A DNA stretch of 64,000 nucleotides from Bisporella sp. PMI_857 (Eukaryota > Ascomycota > Leotiomycetes > Helotiales > Helotiaceae), in NCBI GenBank assembly GCA_021307315.1, contig JAJSPD010000022.1, positions 310,001 through 374,000 of the forward strand, written 5' to 3'. The stretch's first letter is position 1. Each line of letters opens with the position of its first letter. The notes under the pieces are model-generated. The model did no database searches. It was not told where the DNA came from and was given only the letters and a program-made list of their open reading frames with translations. The position numbers and the translations under genes were made by a program. This document shows, piece by piece, positions 54,075-64,000 of the stretch.

Positions 54075-57000
54075 ATGGACAGTGCAAGGATTGCGGCTCT
54101 CACTGCTGGGAAGAGATATCAAGATATCAATATTTATGGCAGAGCGCATCTTGGAGATGTCTTCCATTTCGGTATGTCTGTCCCAAGATTGTGTCGAGTG
54201 AGGATGCAGTGCTGACTAGCTATTTAGGACCAGGAGACTTGTTGAGTCGTTTACCATACGCTGGAGATGCAGCGTTCAACTCTTACAACAAGCAGTACGA
54301 ACCTACCTGCTTAAAAAACACTCGCGATGATGTTCTGAAGGAGATTTACACTTGGGCTGAAAGAGCAGACGACTGCTTTATCTATTGGCTGAGCGGCTTG
54401 GCTGGCACCGGAAAGTCGACAATTGCCCGCACTGTTGCCCGTAGTAGGTTTGATAAAGGCAATCTAGGAGCCAGTTTCTTCTTCTCGAGAGGCGGAGGAG
54501 ACACTGGCCATGCCGGCAAGTTCGTGACTACCATTGCTGTACAACTTGCAAGTAATGTGCCTCCACTACAGCAGCATATCCGCAATGTATTTGCTGAACG
54601 CACCGAAATTACAAGTCAATCTCTCCGCGATCAATGGCAACAACTTGTTCTTCTCCCACTATCAAAACTCAAGGATCGCAAATGGAAGTGTATTGTGCTT
54701 GTAGTGGACGCTCTTGATGAATGTGATGACGAGAGAAATATTCTCATTATTCTACAGCTATTAGCCGAAGCTCGACTCACAAAAACGGTGCGTCTCCGAA
54801 TCCTCTTGACGAGTAGACCTGGGAACCGAATTCGACATGGATTTTCTCAAATGTTAAGCAGTCAGCATAAGGATTTGGAACTTCATCACATATCACCAAG
54901 AGTCATCGATCACGATATTACTATATATCTCGAGCATGAGCTTCAAATCATTAGGCAGGAATATGACTTACATGGTGATTGGCCTGGGCAAGAATCCATC
55001 CGCAGTCTTGTCCAGCGTGCTGCGGGGTTGTTCATCTGGGCCGCAACAGCCTGTCGTTTCATTCATGAAGGGGGGGAATTTGCTGAAAGAAGGCTCTCCA
55101 ATATCCTCCAGAGTGGGAGCTCCGTTGTAGCTCCAGAAAGGCATCTCAATACAATTTACTTCACGGTTCTCCAGAATGCCAGCAGTCATACTTTCAACGA
55201 CGATGAGAAAGAAGAGTACCTGACTAGACTTCGCAAAGTGATAGGATATATCATTCTTCTACTATCCCCACTCTCAGTCAACTCTATTAGCAAGCTTCTT
55301 GGTGTCAGTAATCGGCAGGTTAATCAGACACTTCATCGACTTCACGCGATTCTGGATATCCCTGAGAATGCCACCCGCCCACTACGTCTGTACCATCCTT
55401 CATTCCGCGACTTCCTTCTTGACAGAGAAAGGTGCAATGACCCAAACTTTTGGATAAACGAGAAAGAAGCACAGCAAAGCCTAGCCATAAGCTGCATTCA
55501 ACTTATGTCAACATCACTTAAGCAGGACATCTGTGAACTAGGCTCTCCAGGATTCCTTGTGTCTGACATTAATGACGGTCAAGTCAACAAATATCTTCCT
55601 CTGGAACTTCAGTATGCATGTCTCTACTGGATCCAACATCTTCAGAAGAGTTATACCCAACTTGATGACCATGGCACAGTTCATCAATTTTTGCAAAGTC
55701 ATTTCCTTCATTGGATTGAAGCCCTAAGCTGGATCCAGAAGATTCCCGAGGCTCTTCGTATGATTTCCACCTTGGAGTCAATTGCACTCGTATGCTCGTT
55801 CGGTCCCATATATAGGGACGCCTTTGGCTAAAATCTGTCTAGGGTAGAAATTGCCCTGATTTGCAAATGTTCATCCACGATATGAAGCGATTTGTATTAT
55901 TCTGCCGACCAGGCATCGAGCAAACTCCTCTCCAGCTCTATTACAGTGTACTTATATTTGTACCAACGCAAAGTATAGTAAAACGCCAGTTCGATCATCT
56001 AGTACCAAGTTGGATTCACAGATCTTCTAACGTAGAAAATGATTGGAGCATGTTACTACGGACGCTCAGCACTCATCAAAGTTCATATGACAATGTGAGT
56101 GATGCCAAATTTTCAGCAGATGGCAAGCTGCTTGCGTCGATTTCGGGGAGCACAATCTACATATGGAACCCAGGAACTGGCAACTGTCTTCACACGTTGG
56201 AAGGCCATCGGAAAACTGTGCAAGCTATTGTATTCTCGCGAGATAATCATTTACTTGCGTCAGTATCAAGTGATAGAACGGCTGTGATCTGGGATACCAG
56301 TACCGGAAATGCACTTCACACGCTTCATGGACACACATCCTATGTCTACGGCGTTAGTTTCTCGCCAGACGGCAAGCTTATAGCATCCGCATCCTGGGAT
56401 CGTACAATAAGAATATGGAGCTCTAGTTCTGGAGCAGGACTTCATACAATCCTAAGCGGCCATGATGGTTATCCCTCTGTAGTCGTCTTCTCACCCAACG
56501 GCAAGCTCTTAGCGTTGCCATCATTGAAGACGTCAATTATGCTTTGGGATGTAATTACAGAAAGAACGTTTTACACCCTAACTGGTCACTCGTCATCTGT
56601 AACATGCATTGCCTTCTCAACAGATAGTAAGCTGGTGGTGTCGGGATCAACTGATAAAACAGTTAAGCTTTGGGATACAAGTACTGGAGCATGGCTTTTC
56701 TCGTTTCAGCATCCTTCATCAGACCTGTGTACAGTCGCTTTCTCCCCGAATGACAAATTCCTTGCTTCAAATTCGGGATATGGGAGAATTACGCTCTGTG
56801 ACGTTGAATCTAGGAAAACGCTTTTTACAATGCCTGGAGGTTCATATCGCAACTTAGCCTTCTCACCTGACAGTAAACTGCTGGCATCGGCATCTTACTC
56901 TGGCATCAATCTGTGGGATACCGACACGGGGTTAGAGCGTCGCGTCCTGGAATCAGGAGATGCATCTGCGGTTGCATTCTCGCCAGATGGCGAGCTTCTG

Positions 57001-59190
57001 GCCACAGCGTCTCAAACTGGTAATGTCAAACTGTGGGACATCGGCTTAGTAACGAGAACCTATCCTTTACACGGTCACACTGGACGTGCAACCGCTGTCG
57101 GTTTCTCGTTTGATGGGAATCTGCTGGCATCTGGATCGATTGATGCAACAGTTCAGCTATTTGACTTCAGCACTAGAGTAATGCTGAAATTACGGGGTCA
57201 TTCAAAATCTGTAACTGCACTGATTTTCTCTTCACATAATACATTACTAGCATCAGCTTCGGACGATGGAACAGTTGTACTGTGGAACTGTAATACGGGA
57301 ACTGCGCTCCATCAATTATGCCACTTGGCGACCGGGGTTGACGCAATCACCTTCTCACCAGACGATAGGCTCCTGGCATCCGCGTCTGGTTCTGGAGTAC
57401 TCAGAGTTTGGGACACCGGCAGTGGAACGACTTTTTGTGTTTTCAAAGGCCATTCGTACGGCATTACCACCATGGTATTTTCACCTGATGGCAAAGTGTT
57501 GGCATCAGCGTCATATGACAAAACAGTGGTGTTATGGAACGTTGAAACAGGAACGGTACTTCATCAGATCCTCAACCAACCAGCTCCTATTAGAGTACTT
57601 GCCTTTTCACCGGACGGTCAGCTGCTATCATTCGCGTCACACCAAAACATAGTCCAGACGTGGGATGCAATTACAGGTGCACAGCTCAATATGCTTGAAG
57701 ACACGAAATCCTTGGCGCCTGTTATTTTATCTCCTAACGGCAAGCTTGCTGCCTCCAAACTGGATGACCATACAATCAAGGTGTGGGACGCTAGTACAGG
57801 GATGACGATTCGGATGCTTCAGGTAGATTCACCATTAAAATCTACAATCACTTTCTCACGGGATTGCAAGCTTCTTGCGGCAGTCAGTGATGAAAAAACG
57901 GTGAAACTATGGAACATCAGTAATGAAGAAGGGCCATATACGCTTCCGATCGGTTCTGATTCTTTCGAAGTCTTTACCTTCTCGCCCGACAGTAAGCTTC
58001 TAGCATTAGGATTGCAATCTGGGACAATAAAAGTGTGGGACACTAGCACAGCAGCGTTGCTCCACATAATCCAGGGTAGTTCGGATCCTTGGATGGGTGA
58101 TCGGAGCAGCTCTGGGGGCGTTGTGACCATCTCCCCAAACGGTAAGCTGCTCGCATCATCATCGAATCCCTCGAGAAGAAGGCGCTGGCCAGGAGGCCTT
58201 GGGGACACTGTTAAGCTCTGGGATTCCAAAACGGAGGAGGAGCTTCACAAGTTCAGCACCACGAATGGTAATCTAACTGCGCTTGCGTTCTCTCCAGACA
58301 GCGGACGTCTAGCCGTAGGAAGCTATAAAGGGGTTATTGAGTTATGGGACACTGTTACTGGGGACGTGATTCACACACTAAAAGACCATAAAAACTCTGT
58401 CTGGGAAGTCACCTTCTCGCCGAACGGTGACTTGCTAGCATCAGTTTCGTGGGATAATAGTGATACCATGATAGGAAGTCCAACGTTAATTCTTTGGAAC
58501 TCTATAACTGGTGTAGTACTTCACACATTTGAAGGCACTACGGCCCACATGAAGTCGATTACATTCTCAGCAGACAGCAGGCTGTTAGCTCTTGATTCGT
58601 TGAGTGACATAGCGCTTTGGGACGTCAATGATGGAAAAGTATTCAAAAAGCTGAAATCCAATGGAGCAAGGTCTCCTAGGATTTTAGCTTTCTCGCCAGA
58701 AAGTAAGTGGCTAGCTTCAGGAAGCTACAGTGGCTTTTTTGAGATATGGGACGTTGAACGTGGTGCACAACTTCGTAAAATCCAAGCTCATCAGCACAAT
58801 ATTTCTGCCCTCGCCTTTTCCGCCCAGGGCATGCTACTAGCCTCGGCCTCCGATGACAAAACTATCAAGATTTGGCTAGCCGCCAAGGGAACAATGCTTG
58901 AGAAGATTGAAATTGGCATCAGTATCCATAAGATGTCCTTTTCTAGCGATGGGACATTCCTCGAAACCGAGAGAGGAGTTTTACAGACTATATCTTCGTC
59001 GAATAATGCAGCCGGTTATTCTGAAAGCCCACGAAGCATATTTGTGAAGGGAGAATGGATAACAAGAGACCGGGAAAATCTTCTTTGGCTCCCTTCCAAT
59101 TACCATTCCAAATGCATCGCAGTTCATAGTAGTATGGTCGCTATAAGCTATAAACCTCATCGGATTTTCTACTTAAAATTTAGTAATTAA
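54075..59190 (+). CDS. NACHT-WD40 STAND protein (NWD type), three exons
   Basis: Exons 54075-54171, 54228-55789 and 55843-59190 give about 1668 residues. Introns are 56 bp (GTATGT, branch GCTGAC) and 53 bp (GTATGC, branch GGCTAAA). Phases agree and remove an apparent stop and frame change near 55829. N-terminal lead (HLGDVFHFGPGD), then NACHT with P-loop GLAGTGKST, VVDALDECDD and LLTSRPG, a helical linker, and 23 WD40-like units (FSPDGKLLASAS...LWD). The units are divergent, unlike the near-identical repeats of some incompatibility NWD genes. Such proteins couple ligand sensing by the propeller to NTP-driven oligomerisation. No effector domain is visible at the N-terminus; an upstream exon could exist, as the start at 54075 is the first Met in frame I can defend. 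Confidence 0.9.
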
Positions 59191-59424
59191 TTTATCTCAG
59201 GTTAATATAAGAGATATCATACAAAAGTAGAGTAGAGGAATTACGCATTTAATCTTCAATTGTTGCGCTCTTAATGTCTAACTCCTTGGTATTGAAATCA
59301 CTTTTGTGAAGTAATTTTAACTATAGGTTAATTGCGTAAACCGTGGCCAGCGATAAACTTGAGCGACGGTGACTTGGACTACTACCAGGTTGTCTTATGC
59401 TCTTTGACAGAAACGTGAGCATAA
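59191..59424. other. 3' flank of the NACHT-WD40 gene
   Basis: AT-rich and gene-free. No clear polyadenylation signal chosen. Confidence 0.4.
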
Positions 59425-59628
59425 TGTCACGGCCCTGGCCCCATCTCGCTTAGGGCCTCGCTTACACTGGCCCCTGGCCAGTCTCCTACACATAAAGCGC
59501 TGCTTTCCTTCCTTTCTTCTGTCTGTAGTCTGTTCTTTTCGTTATAACAATTCATAGTCGTTCACACCTTTGAGTCCCTCTCCCTGAGATCTACGGATCA
59601 AGATCCCTGTTCGCCTTGAGTTGTTACA
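59425..59628 (-). repeat. Solo LTR, TGTAACAACTC family, inverted (204 bp)
   Basis: TGTCACGGCCCTGG...GAGTTGTTACA is the inverse of the 36756/37561 type. Flanks do not match. Confidence 0.8.
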
Positions 59629-59702
59629 AAAACGCGCGGGGAAGCTCAACCGAGCGGAAGCTCAAGTATACGCGCAGAGAATACACAGAGCATAGAAGAA
59701 AG

Positions 59703-60079
59703 TGTAACAGAAAGAGGGCATCAGGAGGGATTGCAATATAACAGGCAAGAATACGTGACTAGCGATGTGGTTGCTGTAGTGATGTATTGATATCAAAAGT
59801 ATGCTTGTAAGTCTGGAGAGAAAAACTCAAGCTTGCCCTTCTCCAAAGAGCTCGAGCTTTTCCTTATATCTTTTAACTGTGCGGTATCCTTAACTTACGG
59901 AGCCACCGAGCTCTAGAAGTCGGTATCCCCGAAAAGCATTCTATCAGTCGGAACCCACGATAGTCTAGACTATACGCCTTCATAGTGGCTGTAAGCCTTC
60001 GGCTGGCTGTCGGCTAGCCTTCGTTACTGATGGTTCACTTACAGCCTGTAACCGTCCCTAACCGACCCTGACTGTTACA
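59703..60079. repeat. Solo LTR (377 bp), TSD GAAAG
   Basis: TGTAACAGAAAGAGG...CTGACTGTTACA with GAAAG at 59698-59702 and 60080-60084. A relative of its right end is at 37149-37219. Confidence 0.85.
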
Positions 60080-60152
60080 GAAAGCCGGAGAGTGCTTGCA
60101 ACGAGCACAGGAAGTCCACGCTAAAAGCGCTAACAGGCGCCGCTGCTCTGTG

Positions 60153-60401
60153 TGTAACAACCGAAGCGTAGGCAAAGGCCATGGCACAGGATTAAGGGGT
60201 TGACAAGCAGGGTATGAGGGGTTACAGGGCTGATACAGAGGAGAGTCGGAGTCGCCTATATAAAGGCCCGCTCCTACTCTCTGCAGTTGTTCCTCATGTT
60301 TTTGTATCCTACGTAGTAGACCTATAAGGCAGTCATATTCGGCCTATTGTACGCACTCCCATATGCCTCTATTCTATCCCGTGACTCCTTGCGTTGTTAC
60401 A
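60153..60401 (+). repeat. Solo LTR of the element 1 family (249 bp), TSD CTGTG
   Basis: TGTAACAACCGAAGC...GCGTTGTTACA with CTGTG at 60148-60152 and 60402-60406. Same family as 5946-6205, so element 1 relatives have transposed here and been reduced to one LTR. Confidence 0.92.
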
Positions 60402-60586
60402 CTGTGGACTTCGGGGTAAACAATTACGTTTACGCGTTGTTAAAGAACTAGCGCAGAAAAAGCCTAGCGCTAAGCTCGACTTTCAAATAAAAAGTCCTTG
60501 GCTTATTATCGCTCAAAAAAATACTTTTCCGAGTAAAGCTTTCGAGCTTTATGAAAATATACTCCGTGTTTTCAGCCGATCGGTTG
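60402..60586 (+). pseudogene. Remnant of an older element around the solo LTRs
   Basis: A short frame (KQLRLRVVKELAQKKPSAKL) appears to continue DNA lying before 60152 and before 59702. Family not identified. Confidence 0.3.
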
Positions 60587-60766
60587 TGTCACGAACATGG
60601 TCCTATAGACCCGGAAAGGCGGTTTGCAGGTGCTTCATTACCAAAATACTAAACTAAGGAGAAAAAGTAGAGCTCGAGAACTGTCGACTAAGTCAGGTTT
60701 CCAGGCCACGGGCTACTAGTCCCAATTTAGGAACACACGCGAAGTGGTCACACGCTAACCGTGACA
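60587..60766 (+). repeat. LTR-like element, TGTCACGAAC...CCGTGACA (180 bp)
   Basis: Its 3' two-thirds matches 52068-52661 without the MITE. No flanking duplication. Confidence 0.6.
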
Positions 60767-60988
60767 TTTAGGCATCATTTTTAGAATCGTTTTTATTTAT
60801 TTTATGGCCTTTTGGCTACTAACTTATCTCGCGTCCAGAAAGCCGAGAAACCTGTAGACTATTGGACTGTTATTTCATCTATTACTTTCATCGCCGGGTT
60901 TATTGTACTCACCGGAAAACAAAGCCTGACAGTAAGTTAGCTGATTAGGTAATAAAGCAGCCGGAGGTGGGCTTTGTACACTTGGGTA

Positions 60989-61150
60989 TTATTTACTATG
61001 GCCTGGGCAATTAGGTGCCGTGCCGGACACATAATTCTCCTCAGAAATAGATGGGCTTCCACTGCCGGGGCAGTTCCGCCCATTACACTCAACCTTGACG
61101 GGTTGGGTTCTGCATCCGCACTCGTACTTGTCATATTCGTAGCCACACAT
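60989..61150 (-). CDS. Small Cys-rich protein (53 residues)
   Basis: Starts MCGYEYDKYECGC and has further cysteines at ECNGRNC and NCPGH. No signal peptide in this reading. The upstream extension to 61267 is only the translated GT microsatellite and is excluded. The MCxYxxxxYxCGC start resembles small fungal proteins that I recall as uncharacterised, perhaps metal-binding. Lies alone among repeats. Confidence 0.5.
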   Translation of the reverse strand: MCGYEYDKYECGCRTQPVKVECNGRNCPGSGSPSISEENYVSGTAPNCPGHSK

Positions 61151-61160
61151 CTTGCTTGGT

Positions 61161-61211
61161 AGGTGTGTGTGTGTGATGTGTGTGATGTGTGTGTAATGTG
61201 TGTGTAATGTG
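61161..61211. repeat. GT microsatellite
   Basis: Interrupted (gt)n with gat/aat interruptions, directly upstream of the small Cys-rich ORF. Confidence 0.85.
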
Positions 61212-62600
61212 TATGAGAGAAAGAGATAAAATGAAAGCAAAAGGACAAAGGCCTTATTTATACTCATTCTTGATGAATGTCACCCAGAAAAAAAGAAAGC
61301 AAAAGTCGGAAAATAGATTACTGTGCAGTTACACTGCTAGCTATTTCTGTGTTACTATGGAATGCGCATTATCCGAGACTTGCCGCGCAGGTTCTGTTTG
61401 ATTAGGTACTATTTGATCTCGTAACTTTGATAATTGTATTTGTAACGGGTTAAACCCGTAAGGATTACTCGGCTGGCTCGTGCCTTACGTTAGGATTCGA
61501 GGATCTAGGTAGCTGACATGTCTCCAACTAAGCAAAGGACACTAGCGCGGAAGGTTTTTCTCACTAGAGATCCGTATGCTAGATACATGCTAGAGAGAGC
61601 CTGAATTGCATCACGAATACCTTCTGATCATTACTGTGTATTCCATGTTCTAACACTAATGGCGGCTAATAGCTCGCATAAAAGCTCGGCTAAGTAATCT
61701 AGTGAGAGTTATAGGATCACGTGCAAAGCTGAGTTTGTGACAACTTGTCCGTTGGCTTACATAATAAAACGCCAAGGAACAACGCTTTCAGGGTCCTCTT
61801 TTTATTACGGTTACCATTTTTGTTACGGTCATATAAGGATGATAGACTGTGCGTAGAATGAGCTGCATTAGCAATTCGAATACCACATATATATATACAC
61901 TGAAAGCTCTATGTTTTGACTTAGTTGTAGATTTTGATTCCTGACACATTTTTCTGCCTAGATTTCCACTTATGCAAGCGCAGATCTATCCAGCAAACAC
62001 CATTTGATTTATACCAACCACATTTACTATACTGAGTAAAACATATGAATTCGCTAGCTACATGCTTCACCAACAACGCTATTGCCAACACACTTGGTGT
62101 CTGCATATGGAATTAACTCATAATGAGTAGGTGGGGATGCTACCAATGAACGGTGACTCGTTCTCGGCATACAAAATGATTGGCATTTCGATCTTCTGGC
62201 TGAATCATTTCCAAACCACAATTATGGCCCAATCGTGAGATTATCTGGCGCTTATTGTGTAATGAGGGAACACTAAGTCAACCGTTTTCAATTGGTAGTT
62301 GCCTAGCGGCTTTGCATTAACTTATCAAAACCCCACCAATGTTTAGCATCCGAAAGCAAATACTACTTTGCTGAAAAAGAAACTACACAGGAAAGGACCT
62401 AAAGACTAATAGTTGTCATGTCCTATCCCTGAAAAACACGTAGCTTATATAGCCGGGCTACCAGAGCTCCTTCCTTTTCTTTAGCTTTGGATTCTCTTGT
62501 ATTATAACGTCTATCCCTACGTGGCGAGAACCCGCTAGTATCTCTCAACGCAATAAAGCCAATAGCGAGCCAGAAGCACACATGTTTTCGGGATAGTAGC
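61212..62600. other. Gene-free stretch with a repeated block
   Basis: 61490-61655 is the inverse of about 34140-34310. 61670-61745 resembles the right end of the TGTCACG LTR family. No supported gene. Confidence 0.45.
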
Positions 62601-62782
62601 TGTCAGAATACCTACCACGTAGCAAAAGGCGTAGTAGCTGTGACTACGCTCTTGCTGGTGTGGTTATGATATTCGTTGATTCTTCTAAGCTACGGCCTAT
62701 TGCCAGGTAGTTATATAGATAGTAGGAGACCCACAATCCTCGCTATATGGAACGCGTGAAACTATGTACATGCATTCCAACA
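62601..62782 (+). repeat. Solo LTR, TGTCGGAAT family (182 bp), TSD GTAGC
   Basis: TGTCAGAATACC...GCATTCCAACA with GTAGC at 62596-62600 and 62783-62787. Confidence 0.88.
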
Positions 62783-62835
62783 GTAGCATTAAATTATAAA
62801 CTTCATCTATCCTTAATTTAGTTCGCGGGTAACTC

Positions 62836-62930
62836 TGTCGGAATACCTACCACGTGGCAAAAGGCGTAGTAGCTATTGACTACGCTCTTGCCAGTGTGGT
62901 TCTGATATTCGTTGATTGATTCTAAGTTCT
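62836..62930 (+). repeat. Truncated copy of the TGTCGGAAT LTR
   Basis: Left half only. It then joins DNA (about 62941-63000) that is the inverse of 16160-16235. Confidence 0.7.
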
Positions 62931-63000
62931 AGTTCTACGGAGTTGAGTAGGATCGAGGTCCCACTGTTTCAAGTGCTGATCACATGATTATAACTACATG

Positions 63001-64000
63001 CAAACAGCTACCAACAAACTCCTACTTACCGTGCAATGCTACTATTCGTTCTGGATATAACAAAAGCACCACTCCGGATATCCATGTATTTATCGGAAAG
63101 TTCATATATCACCTCAAATATCTCATTAAGTGGTAAAAAGAACTGCAGAGATTCCATCCCGAGAGAAGCAATTGGATCCTGTATATAATCTTATTATAGT
63201 GACTTAATGCCCTATTAGCTGGGTTTGACAAATTGTGACTTGTACCCATTAACTGTATGGAAAAGCTGGGAGCAGAATAGCCGTAATTTAGTGCTGCGGA
63301 CACTTGATGCTTGGGTTTCTAGCGTTCACACGTGGTTCGAGTATGCGACAAGTCTTGAGGCCTGCGTTGAAGTTCACGTTGAGCCTTGTTTGGGCGTGAG
63401 TCTTTCAGACACCAACTTAATTGCGATGCACACTTTGTAGCAGCACAATACGCCCCTGTTCTTACAGCAGGAAGACTCCGTACTGCGCGCTTATTATATA
63501 CAGAAACTCATTATCATTTATAGACTTTCCAGCGTCTAATATCTATCTACGCTAGCCTACGCTACAACTTTGAAACTTTAGCAAGCCGGCTTTGCTATTG
63601 CGATGCAAGCATTTAAAAATAGTTTTTGGGGCACGCGAGTGCAGTCGGATGAGTGTTTTTAAAACGGCGCTGTATCCTGCGCAGGCTCTCTTATATAGAG
63701 CAGCAAATTCATTGTAGCGGTGATAATTTTCTAGGAGATGAGCGAGGCAGAATTTGAGATTCATCATGGCATGCATACACGAGTACCAGCTCAAAAAGGC
63801 AAAATGCTAGCCACATCTAGCAATTTGATCTGCGTACTCAGATTCACCGTATGTGAGAAGGGCCGTCGGCATAATAGTATTCACGGCGTCTTCCCTAGGC
63901 ATCGCAAAGATAGGAGATCTCAATTTCACAAATAATTAAGGCAGTTTCACTAAGTAGTTCATGATTCATTCTCGCATCCCAAAACCAAAAACAGCTCCAA
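63001..64000. other. No supported gene
   Basis: Short frames (63225-63440, 63552-63794, 63738-63935) have no recognised motif. Confidence 0.4.

Noticed and set aside
54191..54227. GTG start of the NACHT ORF
   Set aside because: Fungal genes start at ATG; these bases fit an intron (GTATGT...TTTAG) and an upstream exon joins in phase.
55829..55831. Stop codon separating NACHT and WD40 ORFs, suggesting two genes
   Set aside because: A 53-bp GT-AG intron (55790-55842) with a branch-like GGCTAAA removes it and restores the frame.
60394..60657. ORF as an independent gene
   Set aside because: Its start lies in one LTR and its end in another; only the middle is non-LTR DNA of unknown origin.

Overview
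The window looks like accessory, repeat-rich DNA from a filamentous ascomycete (Pezizomycotina). This rests on several signs. It has HET-domain genes, fungal NLR-type STAND proteins, short introns (about 45-110 bp) with GTAAG/GTATG donors and CTAAC-like branch sites, chromodomain Ty3/gypsy elements, a Helitron, and one retroelement copy carrying heavy C-to-T/G-to-A decay of the RIP type. No tRNA, rRNA or CRISPR array was seen. The genus cannot be told from sequence alone.

Layout. 1-6205: a young, intact plus-strand Ty3/gypsy element whose 5' end lies outside the window; its 260-bp 3' LTR sits inside an older minus-strand gypsy gag/protease remnant (6206 to about 7730). 8424-16055: a second full-length copy of the first family, on the minus strand, with near-identical 261-bp LTRs and a CTTGT target duplication, but with its core riddled with transitions. 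16.3-22.4 kb: a decayed Helitron encoding RepHel plus a spliced passenger gene with a DUF3716-like cysteine pattern. 22.8-59.2 kb: a cluster of allorecognition/immunity-type genes (two HET genes and one HET pseudogene, two SesB-like hydrolase/NB-ARC/TPR loci, one NACHT-WD40 gene), interleaved with a DEDDh exonuclease, a histidine phosphatase, small unknown genes and many solo LTRs. 59.2-64 kb: a solo-LTR stack, one small Cys-rich ORF, and otherwise no recognisable genes.

How the parts relate. HET domains are cell-death effectors of vegetative incompatibility, and NACHT/NB-ARC proteins with TPR or WD40 repeats are the fungal counterparts of NLR sensors. Their clustering, the high identity of the TPR repeats in the intact NLR (44712-48513) and the presence of recently broken neighbours fit birth-and-death evolution. 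A split pair (hydrolase 28395-29532 beside NB-ARC-TPR 26100-28310) and a fused gene (44712-48513) of the same architecture coexist 16 kb apart. The solo LTRs belong to at least five families, many with exact 5-bp target duplications.

The least expected observations are: (i) a spliced antisense ORF between pol and the 3' LTR of the gypsy family, with both introns kept at identical length in both copies; (ii) RIP-like decay that largely spares CpG and stops near the element ends; (iii) a dense scatter of TTACRG/CYGTAA hexamers across the Helitron.
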